The notes under the pieces are model-generated. The model did no database searches and was not told the DNA's origin. It saw only the letters and a list, made by a program, of their open reading frames with translations. DNA of 64,000 nt, from the NCBI GenBank assembly GCA_902771785.1, contig CACXYH010000005.1, positions 1 to 64,000 of the forward strand, given 5' to 3'. Source of the DNA: an uncultured Prevotellaceae bacterium (GTDB lineage: Bacteria; Bacteroidota; Bacteroidia; Bacteroidales; Bacteroidaceae). This document shows, in pieces, positions 50,773 to 58,513 of this stretch (its first letter is position 1; each line of letters starts with the position of its first letter). A program made the translations under genes and the position numbers.

Positions 50773-52088
50773 ATTGATAGGTTTTGTAAATTGATATCGC
50801 GTAATGATTTCAGGTAGGCTCCTCGAAGTTCCATTGCTTTGGCCCATTCTCCAGAGAAGAGCCCGCTGACAGGAATGTCGAGCTTCCATGTGCCTTGTGC
50901 CTCAAGGCGGTCGACCATTGTGCCTACGTTCAGGTTGTCGAGGCTTTCGGCCGGCATGAAGCGCGAGGTTTCGCCTTTCTCGTCGCTGCTGATTTCGATG
51001 AGTAGTCGGGCCTCAATGAGCTTGTAGAGCAGGTCGATGACGATGCGTATGGGTATGCCCGTCTCGCTTCTCAGCTGTTCGGCCGTGTAGGGTCGCCCGC
51101 CTTCGGCAAATCGTCGGCAGATGCGCGCCATGAGCAGTGAGCAGAGCATGATGCGGTAGCGATGGCTGATGTCGCTGGTGTCGGTATTGTAGTCGTAGTA
51201 CTCCAGGTTCTGGCTGGTATACGTCAGCTCGGCGCCAAACAGGCAGATGGTCCAGGAAATCTGCACCCAAAGCATGAATAGCGGCAGGGCGGCAAACGAG
51301 CCGTAGATGGCGTTGTAGCCGGTCACCCATATTTGTGAGTGGATGTAGAAGAACTGCAGCCATTGCATGGCGATGCCCGCCAGTATGCCGGGCACGATGG
51401 CGTTCTTCACCCTGACGTGGGTATTGGGCATGAAGACGTAGAGCCCAATGAACAGGGCCGACATGAGCACATAGGGCGACAGGCTCAGCAGCCACCTCAC
51501 GGCAGGGCCCAGCAGGAGGAAGTCGGGTAGCGACTTGGCAAACGTGGCGAGGAAGATGCTGACGCCCGACGATACGACTATCAGGATGGGGAAGAGAAAG
51601 AACATGGCCAGATAGTCGGTGAAGGTGCGGAAGATGCTGCGCTGTTTCTTCACCTGCCATATTTCGTTGAATGTCTGTTCGATATTGCTCACCAGCATCA
51701 GCACGGTGTAGAGCATGAAGAGCAGGCCCACGCCGAGGAAGATGCCGCTCTGTGTGTGTACGAGATAACTGTTCACCCACTGGATGATGACCTCGGCTGC
51801 CTGTGGCTGCGACGAGAAAGCCTCGCGGAACCACACCTCTATATATTTATTATAGCCGAAGCCTCTGGCAATGGCAAAGACCACGGCCATGATGGGCACG
51901 ATGGCCAGCAAGGTGCTGTAGGTGAGGGCGGCTGCCTGTGTGAGCACTCGCTTGGTGGTGAAGAAGCGTATGGCCAGCATGAGTATCTTGATGACTTCGT
52001 AGAGAAGTCGTCTGACGGCAGGCAGTTCTTCGGGATTCAAGCGCCAGATGTCTGTCTGCAAGAACTGTGTAATCCTTTTTAAGCTCAC
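50769..52088 (-). CDS. YihY/BrkB-family inner-membrane protein with C-terminal winged helix
   Basis: A 439-residue protein. Residues about 30-310 have six hydrophobic segments (for example LTYSTLLAIVPIMAVVFAIA region and FFLFPILIVVSSGVSIFLA region) as in the YihY/BrkB family, whose role is uncertain; it was once called ribonuclease BN in error. Residues 320-430 form a soluble domain with YTAEQLRSETGIPIRIV and EARLLIEIS, a winged-helix pattern. The start is a GTG; stop codons in all frames upstream exclude an ATG. It begins only 40 nt after the 3' end of rnpB, so it may be read through from that gene. Confidence 0.88.
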   Translation of the reverse strand: MSLKRITQFLQTDIWRLNPEELPAVRRLLYEVIKILMLAIRFFTTKRVLTQAAALTYSTLLAIVPIMAVVFAIARGFGYNKYIEVWFREAFSSQPQAAEVIIQWVNSYLVHTQSGIFLGVGLLFMLYTVLMLVSNIEQTFNEIWQVKKQRSIFRTFTDYLAMFFLFPILIVVSSGVSIFLATFAKSLPDFLLLGPAVRWLLSLSPYVLMSALFIGLYVFMPNTHVRVKNAIVPGILAGIAMQWLQFFYIHSQIWVTGYNAIYGSFAALPLFMLWVQISWTICLFGAELTYTSQNLEYYDYNTDTSDISHRYRIMLCSLLMARICRRFAEGGRPYTAEQLRSETGIPIRIVIDLLYKLIEARLLIEISSDEKGETSRFMPAESLDNLNVGTMVDRLEAQGTWKLDIPVSGLFSGEWAKAMELRGAYLKSLRDINLQNLSI

Positions 52089-52127
52089 TGCAAATGGTTC
52101 ATCTTTTATCTTCTATCATATAAAAAA

Positions 52128-52502
52128 GGAAAGCACTGCCCCTGTAAGCCGGGTTCTGTACTGACAAAGTGTCAGCGCCTGTCATTTATCTACGCTGCAC
52201 GTCGCCATGCAGCTCTAGCGTTCTACCCTCCATCGTGTTTCAAGGAAACTCGGGCGGGCCGCCCTTGATTGTGACGATGGTATACATGAACTTGCAGCTC
52301 CCAGACGGAACAGCCTGACGGTCGCCCGTCAGCTGGTGGTCTCTTACACACGCCTTCTCACCCTTGCCTTGCGGCGGTCGTTCTCTTCTTCCGTATCCAG
52401 CTGTCGCCAACTGCTTCTACTTTCAGAAGTGGGATGCCCTGCGCTGCCCGGACTTTCCTCCCGCGATTTTCTCGCCAGCGACAGGCCGTGGCAGTGCTTT
52501 CC
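52128..52502 (-). ncRNA. rnpB: RNase P RNA (bacterial class A)
   Basis: The catalytic RNA that trims tRNA 5' ends, about 375 nt. Stem P1 is a perfect 13-bp pair (52490-52502 with 52128-52140). The conserved P4 region GGAGGAAAGTCCGGGC lies at 52446-52461 (minus strand), and the P15 loop ACAGAACCCGGCTTA at 52145-52159. Both ends are defined: a -7 box 6 nt upstream and TTTTTTATATG right after P1 as terminator. The protein partner rnpA is not in the window. Confidence 0.97.
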
Positions 52503-52507
52503 GCCTG

Positions 52508-52515
52508 CAAAAGTA
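52508..52515 (-). promoter_or_regulatory. -7 box of rnpB
   Basis: TACTTTTG on the minus strand. The RNA 5' end is known from P1 pairing, so this site calibrates the box-to-start distance in this genome at about 6 nt. Confidence 0.8.
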
Positions 52516-52655
52516 CTAAATTTTATTTAAATTAAGTCATTAAACGAATGTAAATTTCAATCTTTCGCTCGCAAACAGACCTTAACCCTACTTCCGAAAG
52601 TGTTAAAATGCGACAAAAATAGCGGACAAATTGTCAGATTACGAACTTTTGCCCT

Positions 52656-52663
52656 TATATTTG
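52656..52663 (+). promoter_or_regulatory. -7 box of the HtrA gene
   Basis: TATATTTG, 51 nt before the ATG at 52715. The stretch 52516-52650 shows no gene. Confidence 0.7.
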
Positions 52664-52714
52664 CAATGCTTCTTACAGACAGAAAAAGAGTAATTAACAA
52701 AATAATAAACGAAC

Positions 52715-54220
52715 ATGAATAAGATTGCAAATTATGTTGTATCGGGCTTGAGCCTGGTATCGATTGTATTCTCAGTAGCAGCCTTCAACAAGGCATGTGC
52801 AGCAACCCAGAACGTGGCGCAGGTTTCGCAGGTGGCCGAAGTACAGGCCGGTCCTGCCGCCCAGCCGGTAGACTTAACCTATGCTGCCGACAAGGCCCTG
52901 CCTTCGGTGGTATATATTAAGAACACGCAGAACGCCAAGACGCAGACCGTGGAGTATAGCGACCCCTTCGAGGATTTCTTCAGCGATCCGTTTGGTGGCT
53001 TCTTCGGCCGCGGACAGGGCAATAACGGCCGTCGTCGCCAGTATCAGCAGCAGGTGCCAAAGCGCCAGGCTGCCGGCTCGGGCGTGATTATCTCGACCGA
53101 TGGCTACATTGTGACCAACAATCACGTGGTTGACGGAGCCGACGAGCTGACCGTGACGCTCAACGACAACAAGGAGTATTCGGCTCGCATCATCGGTGCC
53201 GATAAGACTACCGACCTGGCCCTCGTCAAAATCGACGCCAAGAGCCTGCCTGCCATCGTCATTGCCAACAGCGATGCGGTGAGGGTTGGCGAATGGGTTT
53301 TGGCCGTGGGCAACCCGCTGGGACTGAACAATACCGTTACGGCAGGCATCGTTTCGGCCAAGGCACGCACGATGGGCGAGCCCGGCACCGTCTCGTCGAT
53401 GATACAGACCGACGCCGCCATCAACCAAGGCAACTCGGGCGGCGCGCTGGTGAACACCCGCGGCGAGCTGATTGGCATCAATGCCATGATCTATTCGCAG
53501 ACGGGTTCGAACATTGGCTACGGCTTCGCCATTCCTACCAGTATTATGAATAAGGTGGTAGACGACCTGAAGCAGTACGGCACCGTGCAGCGCGCACTCA
53601 TCGGCATTCAGGGCACCGACGTGAACACCTATGTCGACATGCAGAAGGAGCAGGACAAGGAAGTAGACCTCGGCACGATGGAAGGCATCTACGTGGCAAA
53701 GGTGATTGAAGACGGAGCTGCTGCCGATGCAGGTCTGAAGGAAGGCGACGTGATTGTGGCTATCGACGGACAGAAGATTACGAAGTTTGGCGAGCTCACC
53801 AACATCGTGGCCCAGAAGCGTCCTGGCGACAAGGTGACCATCAGCTATCTGCGCGACAAGAAGCAGCACAAGGCCACGCTCACGCTGAAGAACGAGCAGG
53901 GCAACACGAAGGTGGTGAAGAATGCCGACGTTGACGTGCTGGGTATCGACGTGCGCCCTGTCACCGACTCGCAGAAGAAGCAGCTCGAAATCAGCTACGG
54001 TCTGGAGGTGCTCAAGGTGAGCGGAGGCAAGATGAAGGATGCCGGCGTGCCTAAGGGCTTCATTATCCAGCGCGTGAACAGCCAGCCCATGAAGACGTTC
54101 GACGACCTGCAGAATGCCGTCAAGGAGGCCAGCAACTCGAAAGACCAGATGCTCGTCGTTAACGGACTCTTCCCCACAGGCAAGCGCGGCGGCTTCGTGG
54201 TCTACCTGCAGAACGAGTAA
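52715..54220 (+). CDS. DegP/HtrA-family periplasmic serine protease
   Basis: A quality-control protease of 501 residues. N-terminal signal/anchor (about 1-29), then a Tyr/Phe/Gly/Arg/Gln-rich flexible loop near 75-115 (FGGFFGRGQGNNGRRRQYQQQ region). The catalytic triad is His137 in TNNHVVDG, Asp167 in TTDLALVKID and Ser241 in NQGNSGGALVN. Two PDZ domains follow (about 300-390 and 410-500), the Do-family layout. HtrA genes are usually stress-induced; the upstream region shows only the house-keeping -7 box. Convergent with the EamA gene. Confidence 0.95.
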   Translation: MNKIANYVVSGLSLVSIVFSVAAFNKACAATQNVAQVSQVAEVQAGPAAQPVDLTYAADKALPSVVYIKNTQNAKTQTVEYSDPFEDFFSDPFGGFFGRGQGNNGRRRQYQQQVPKRQAAGSGVIISTDGYIVTNNHVVDGADELTVTLNDNKEYSARIIGADKTTDLALVKIDAKSLPAIVIANSDAVRVGEWVLAVGNPLGLNNTVTAGIVSAKARTMGEPGTVSSMIQTDAAINQGNSGGALVNTRGELIGINAMIYSQTGSNIGYGFAIPTSIMNKVVDDLKQYGTVQRALIGIQGTDVNTYVDMQKEQDKEVDLGTMEGIYVAKVIEDGAAADAGLKEGDVIVAIDGQKITKFGELTNIVAQKRPGDKVTISYLRDKKQHKATLTLKNEQGNTKVVKNADVDVLGIDVRPVTDSQKKQLEISYGLEVLKVSGGKMKDAGVPKGFIIQRVNSQPMKTFDDLQNAVKEASNSKDQMLVVNGLFPTGKRGGFVVYLQNE

Positions 54221-54226
54221 GCCTCA

Positions 54227-54240
54227 CCCCGACCGGGGTT
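54227..54240. terminator. Short hairpin between htrA and the EamA gene
   Basis: ACCCCG/CGGGGT 6-bp stem followed by TATTTC, in an 18-bp gap between convergent stops. Weak. Confidence 0.5.
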
Positions 54241-55156
54241 ATTTCGAACCGATGTAGAGGAATAGCATTCCCAACAGCACTAAGGCCAGGTCTACGGACT
54301 TGGCCTTTAAGTTTTTCTCATGGAAGAACATGGCCCCGCAGAGAAAGCTCACCACGACCGAACCTCGCCGAATCATGCTCACAATGCTAATCATGGCCGA
54401 AGGCAGCGACAGCGAGTAGAAGTACATGAAGTCGGCCGTAGAGAGGAACAGGCTCACGCCGATGATGGCCCAGTCCCAGTGGAAAGGCGTCGTCTGCCGG
54501 TGCTTGGGCCACCACAGCAGCATGAGCATGGCCAGCATCATGGCGCATTGGTAGATGTTGTACCACGACTGCACCATCATCCGGTCGAGCCCTACGCCGC
54601 CGCTCTCAACGGGTGCCATCAGGTATTTGTCGTAGAGACCGCTCAAGGCTCCCAGTGCGGCAGCACCCACAATCATGTATATCCAGTGGTCGTGCTTGAA
54701 GTCGATGCCCTCTTTCTTGCTGCTTCGGCTGAGCATCAGGAAGCTCGCCACAGCCAGCAAGACGCCAATCCACTGCCAGACGTTGAGCCGCTCGCCGAAC
54801 ACCAGCAGCGCTCCTACGAGCACCATCACGGGTCGCGTGGCGTTGATGGGGCCCACGATGGTCAGCGGCAGGTGCTTCATGCCGAAGTAGCCCAGCACCC
54901 AGCTCGACAGCACGATGAAGGCCTTCAGCACGATGTACTTGTGCATCTCCCAACCGCCGCTGGCTACGTGGAAGATGCTGCCGTCGAGCAGGTCGCTCGT
55001 GGCGCTGCCAATGATGAAGGGCAGGAAGATGAGCGACGAGAACAGCGTGTTCAGAAATAGGATGGGAATGACGGCGTTATCCTTCAGCGCCTTTTTCTTC
55101 AGCGAGTCGTACACGCCCAGAAAGGCGGCCGACAGGAATGCAAGTATGAGCCACAT
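54239..55156 (-). CDS. EamA-family (DMT superfamily) transporter
   Basis: An inner-membrane protein of 305 residues with ten hydrophobic segments in two repeated halves, each an EamA-like unit. The first half ends near residue 145 (VGALLVFGERLNVWQWIG, with the conserved family GE near a membrane end), and the second ends at AMFFHEKNLKAKS. DMT proteins export amino acids, nucleotides or sugars; the substrate is unknown. It follows truA by 27 nt on the minus strand. Confidence 0.9.
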   Translation of the reverse strand: MWLILAFLSAAFLGVYDSLKKKALKDNAVIPILFLNTLFSSLIFLPFIIGSATSDLLDGSIFHVASGGWEMHKYIVLKAFIVLSSWVLGYFGMKHLPLTIVGPINATRPVMVLVGALLVFGERLNVWQWIGVLLAVASFLMLSRSSKKEGIDFKHDHWIYMIVGAAALGALSGLYDKYLMAPVESGGVGLDRMMVQSWYNIYQCAMMLAMLMLLWWPKHRQTTPFHWDWAIIGVSLFLSTADFMYFYSLSLPSAMISIVSMIRRGSVVVSFLCGAMFFHEKNLKAKSVDLALVLLGMLFLYIGSK

Positions 55157-55183
55157 GGTTTTTGTTGAGGGTTTTCTGAAATG

Positions 55184-55915
55184 TTAGTATTTGATGTCTA
55201 CGAGGAACAAGGCGTGGCCGGGCATCGACTCGCCGGCCTCGGTGCGCTTCTTTCCTTCAATCACTTTACGGAAGTCGCTGAGCGTCAGTCTGCCACGGCC
55301 CACGTCGATGAGCGTTCCCACAACGGCGCGTACCATGTTGCGCAGAAAGCGGTTGGCCGTGATTTCGAAGCGCCAGGCCGTGGGCGAGGTCTGCTTCCAT
55401 TCGGCCTTCGTCACGTGGCAGAGCGTGGTCTTCACGTCGGCATGGCTCTTGCAGAAAGCCCCGAAGTCGTCGTACGTCAGCAGCATCTGTGCAGCCTCGT
55501 TCATCAGTCTGAAGTCGAGCGGGTAGTGCAGTTCGCACGAGTAGTGGCGCAGGAAGGGGTCTTTCGTTGTGTGCAGATAGTAATAGTAGGTGCGCGAGGT
55601 GGCCGAGAAGCGGGCGTGCATGTCGTCGCCCACGGGCTCTATGCGCTCAATGGCGATGTCGCAGGGCAGCAGCCGGTTCAGCTTGTAGGCCAGCTGCTTG
55701 CAGTCGGCCAATGGGGCGTCGGTGTCGAAGTGGGCCACCATCATGCGGGCATGCACGCCCGTGTCGGTCCGTCCGGCTCCCGTCACCTGTATGTCCTGCC
55801 GCAGGATGAGCGACAGCGCCCGCTGCAGCTCGCCTTGCACCGACGTGCCGTTGGGCTGCACCTGCCAGCCGTGAAAGCGCGTGCCGTCGTAGCTCAGTGT
55901 GATGAAGTATCTCAT
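55184..55915 (-). CDS. truA: tRNA pseudouridine synthase A
   Basis: Makes pseudouridine at tRNA positions 38-40. The 243-residue protein starts MRYFITLSYDGTRFHGWQ and has the catalytic Asp51 in VTGAGRTDTGVHA; ANRFLRNMVRAVVGTLI is the conserved C-terminal motif. A longer frame to 55990 passes the -7 box, so the ATG at 55915 is chosen. First gene of the truA-EamA unit. Confidence 0.96.
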   Translation of the reverse strand: MRYFITLSYDGTRFHGWQVQPNGTSVQGELQRALSLILRQDIQVTGAGRTDTGVHARMMVAHFDTDAPLADCKQLAYKLNRLLPCDIAIERIEPVGDDMHARFSATSRTYYYYLHTTKDPFLRHYSCELHYPLDFRLMNEAAQMLLTYDDFGAFCKSHADVKTTLCHVTKAEWKQTSPTAWRFEITANRFLRNMVRAVVGTLIDVGRGRLTLSDFRKVIEGKKRTEAGESMPGHALFLVDIKY

Positions 55916-55945
55916 TTTTCTGTTCCTTTCCTCTCTTTGGGGCTG

Positions 55946-55953
55946 CAAAGTTA
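55946..55953 (-). promoter_or_regulatory. -7 box of truA
   Basis: TAACTTTG on the minus strand, 30 nt before the truA start. Confidence 0.75.
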
Positions 55954-56044
55954 CGAAAAGTTTTTGGCTTCTGCCATACCCACGCCACAATTTTACACCA
56001 TTTTGGGCTTAATCGCTCATTGCTAAACAGCTGAAATTGCTGAT

Positions 56045-56198
56045 GGCAGGGTTCTTTGGCAGGGCTGAAGCGGCACTTCGGCTTGGTCAAAGTTCCCCTT
56101 CGGCATAGGCGAAGTTCCCCTTTGGCATAGGCGAAGCGGCACTTCGGCTACCTCAAAGTGCCGCTTCATGCCTGCCAAAGCGGCACTTCGGCTGCGGG
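56045..56198. repeat. 22-bp tandem array D (6 units) in a divergent promoter spacer
   Basis: Units start at 56067, 56089, 56111, 56133, 56155 and 56177, exactly 22 bp apart; a worn unit in phase starts at 56045. Cores are GCGGCAC (three times), GTTCCCC (twice) and GTGCCGC, the reverse complement of the first. Frames are AAA or GAA before and TTC or TTT after; spacers are GGCATAGGC, GGCTACCTC and similar. Units 4-5 and 5-6 can form hairpins. It lies upstream of both neighbouring genes. Confidence 0.9.
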
Positions 56199-56210
56199 GC
56201 GGCGGGCAAT

Positions 56211-56252
56211 ATGCATGTGCGTGCATGCATACACTCATATATATATGTGTAT
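56211..56252. repeat. Two alternating purine-pyrimidine runs
   Basis: Positions 56211-56234 (24 bp, mostly CA/TG and GC steps) and 56237-56252 (16 bp, mostly TA then TG steps) alternate strictly between purine and pyrimidine, separated by TC. Such runs can adopt Z-DNA under negative supercoiling. Confidence 0.85.
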
Positions 56253-56253
56253 C

Positions 56254-56302
56254 GTTCGTCATACACTACCACCATATATATAGGTGGTAGTGTATGACGA
56301 AC
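56254..56302. repeat. Perfect 49-bp palindrome (20-bp arms, 9-bp AT loop)
   Basis: Arms 56254-56273 and 56283-56302 are exact reverse complements, starting GTTCGTCATACACTACCACC; the loop ATATATATA continues the symmetry. A run of seven A follows on the plus strand. No T-tract follows on either strand, so it is not a standard terminator. Confidence 0.92.
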
Positions 56303-56418
56303 AAAAAAATCTATTCGCGGGCGGCATCAGAAATCGCTCTTTGCCGTCTGCGACAGCAAAAAAGCTTCGTCTCGCCAAAAAAAGGAAGAATTCTTTTGCT
56401 GTTGCCCTCAACTTTTCG

Positions 56419-56426
56419 TAATTTTG
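56419..56426 (+). promoter_or_regulatory. -7 box of the EFR1 ferredoxin gene
   Basis: TAATTTTG ends 4 nt before the ATG at 56431, so the mRNA is predicted to be leaderless. Confidence 0.7.
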
Positions 56427-56430
56427 CAGC

Positions 56431-57216
56431 ATGATTTTCTATTTCTCTGGAACAGGCAACACGCGCTGGGCGGCTGAGCAGCTGGCCCAGGCAACGGGTG
56501 AACGGCTGCTGAGCATGGCCGAAGAGCTGCGCAGCGGCAACGGCTGCTACGAGCTGAGTGAGGGCGAGCGCATCGGCTTCTGCTTTGCCGTGCACGGCTG
56601 GCAACCGCCACACATCGTCAGACAGTTTATCAGGCAGCTGCGCATCAGCGGCGCTGAAGGGCACTTCTGCTATGCACTGGTGACCTGCGGCGACAGCATC
56701 GGCTGCACCATCGAGATGCTCGGCAGCGAGCTGGCGGCCGTGGGACTGAGGGTGGAAAGTGCCTTTTCGCTGGTGATGCCCGAGAGTTACGTGTGTCTGC
56801 CTTTCATGAAGACCGACACGCCCGAGCGCGAACAGCAGAAGATAGCGCAGGCGCGCGAGGATTTGGCTCGCTATGCACAGCTGATTGTGGAAAGAAGGGC
56901 GGGGGAGATGCATCTCGTCAAGGGCCCGGCACCTTGGGTGCTCTCGCACGTGATAGGGGCTTACTTCAACGGGCAGATGATCAGCGACAAGAAGTTTCGG
57001 GTGGATGCCGACGCATGCATTGGCTGCGGGCTGTGCGAGCGAGTCTGCCCCACGGGCAACGTGGTGCTGACTGACGGACGGCCACAATGGCGGCACGACG
57101 GCTCGTGCACGTGCTGCCTGGCCTGCTACCACCACTGCCCGAAGCATGCCATCAATTATGGCAGCATTACCCGCAAGCGCGGGCAATACTACTTCGGCAG
57201 GAACAACAGCCGCTAA
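56431..57216 (+). CDS. EFR1-type flavodoxin-ferredoxin protein
   Basis: A soluble electron carrier of 261 residues. The N-terminal flavodoxin-like half begins IFYFSGTGNTRWAA, where SGTGNT is the FMN-phosphate loop. The C-terminal part has two 4Fe-4S motifs: CIGCGLCERVCPTGN and, in modified form, CTCCLACYHHCPKHA. This architecture defines the EFR1 (ethanolamine/flavodoxin-ferredoxin) group common in anaerobes; partners are mostly unknown. It is a single-gene unit downstream of the compound repeat spacer. Confidence 0.9.
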   Translation: MIFYFSGTGNTRWAAEQLAQATGERLLSMAEELRSGNGCYELSEGERIGFCFAVHGWQPPHIVRQFIRQLRISGAEGHFCYALVTCGDSIGCTIEMLGSELAAVGLRVESAFSLVMPESYVCLPFMKTDTPEREQQKIAQAREDLARYAQLIVERRAGEMHLVKGPAPWVLSHVIGAYFNGQMISDKKFRVDADACIGCGLCERVCPTGNVVLTDGRPQWRHDGSCTCCLACYHHCPKHAINYGSITRKRGQYYFGRNNSR

Positions 57217-57234
57217 GGGGCTGCCACCACTTCC

Positions 57235-57627
57235 TTATTGTTCTGACTTGAAAAGGTCGTCGATTTCCTGGATTTCGTCGTCGTCGAACCACTGGTTGAG
57301 TTTGGCCTTGGCGCGCGCCGTGACCTCAGGGTCGATGTCGGTCCACACCACCTTGAGCACATAGATGAGCACGGCAAGGTCGTCGCTCAGTCCGGCTATG
57401 GGGATGGCATCGGGCACTACGTCGATGGGGCTGATGAGATAGCCCAGCGCACCGAGTATGAGGGCCTTTTCCTTGATGCTGATTTTGTCGCTCTGCAGGG
57501 TGTAGAACAGGATGAGGGCGGCATAGACGAGCTTGGCGCCGGCACGCTTGGCAATGCGTGCTATCTTCTCGACAAAGTCTGACTGCGAGAACTTGTTGGC
57601 ATAGTTCATGAATTCGGGTACTTCCAT
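57235..57627 (-). CDS. YkvA/DUF1232 family small membrane protein
   Basis: A 130-residue protein with the DUF1232 core (about 50-95): ILGALGYLISPIDVVPDAIPIAGLSDDLAVL, in parts YLISPIDVVPD and GLSDDLAVL. There are two short hydrophobic stretches, and the C-terminal 25 residues are acidic. The family has no known function. Last gene of the minus-strand unit beginning at 60625; 40 nt from the DUF1460 gene. Confidence 0.85.
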   Translation of the reverse strand: MEVPEFMNYANKFSQSDFVEKIARIAKRAGAKLVYAALILFYTLQSDKISIKEKALILGALGYLISPIDVVPDAIPIAGLSDDLAVLIYVLKVVWTDIDPEVTARAKAKLNQWFDDDEIQEIDDLFKSEQ

Positions 57628-57667
57628 AAGACTTCTGCTGTTTTATAGTTGTTGTTTTGATGAATGT

Positions 57668-58513
57668 TTACTTCTCTCTTATTCTGACGATGCGTATGCC
57701 CGTGTGCGACGGGTGCTGCTGCAGATAGTCGTAGAGCGTCAGCGGCTCGAGCACCACTTTCTTGTGGATCATCGAGGCGTTGAGCAGGTGTAGCCCGTCG
57801 GCCTGCCACACGGCAAAGCCCAGGTGGGCAATGTCGAGGCCGGGCTTCGAGCAGGTGATGGCAATGACGTCGCCGTCGCGGACGGCCTGGCGCAGCAGCT
57901 GGCTGTTGCCGACGATGCTCTTGGGTATGTAGCGGTAGGTTCGCCCCGTGAGCTGCTGCTCCTGGCGGGCGATGGCCGGCACCATTTTAGGAAACTTCTT
58001 GAGCAGCCGATAGCTCTTGGGGTGGGTGCTCATGTAGTTGACGCGCAGCCGCTGCACGGCGGTGAAAGGCGGGTTGGGGGCTTGCACCTCGGCAACGAAG
58101 CCCATGCGGCTGTTGTCGTCGATCCAGTCGCTGAAATAGTGGAGACGGCTGGTGTAGCCGTCGAGCTGTCCGCCTCGGTAGCGCAGCTGCTGTAGAGCGT
58201 CGACATAGTCGGCAAAGCGGGTCGTAGCCTGCTGCCTGCAGCGCTTCAGTGCGAGCACGGTCTCGACGAAGGTGGTGCAGTCGAGCTGGCGCGTGTTCAC
58301 CACCACGCGTTCCTCGTCGAAAGGCTCCAGCGTGTGGGCCACATAGGGGCGGTCGATGAAGAGCCGGGCGAAGTCGAGCGTGGTCTGCGCCTCGCCGTGC
58401 AGCGCGCTCTCGATGCAGAGGCTGTCGGTGCGGGTGTAGGAACAGGGAGGCTGTGCTGACAGCGGGGCGCTGCACAGCCACAGACATAACAGGGTGCTGA
58501 GGACTGCTTTCAT
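57668..58513 (-). CDS. Exported DUF1460 NlpC/P60-like amidase
   Basis: A 281-residue protein with signal peptide (about 1-20, ending PLSAQ). DUF1460 proteins have a papain-like fold and include cell-wall amidases of Bacteroides. The likely catalytic Cys79 is in RQLDCTTFVETVLAL, and the His is in GLDIAHLGFAVW (about 226-237). It overlaps DUF4421 by 4 nt (ATGA), which suggests joint work of a periplasmic wall enzyme with an outer-membrane barrel; that link is inference. Confidence 0.9.
   Translation of the reverse strand: MKAVLSTLLCLWLCSAPLSAQPPCSYTRTDSLCIESALHGEAQTTLDFARLFIDRPYVAHTLEPFDEERVVVNTRQLDCTTFVETVLALKRCRQQATTRFADYVDALQQLRYRGGQLDGYTSRLHYFSDWIDDNSRMGFVAEVQAPNPPFTAVQRLRVNYMSTHPKSYRLLKKFPKMVPAIARQEQQLTGRTYRYIPKSIVGNSQLLRQAVRDGDVIAITCSKPGLDIAHLGFAVWQADGLHLLNASMIHKKVVLEPLTLYDYLQQHPSHTGIRIVRIREK

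Noticed and set aside
56254..56309. Rho-independent terminator
   Set aside because: No T-tract follows the stem on either strand; the adjacent run is A on the plus strand.
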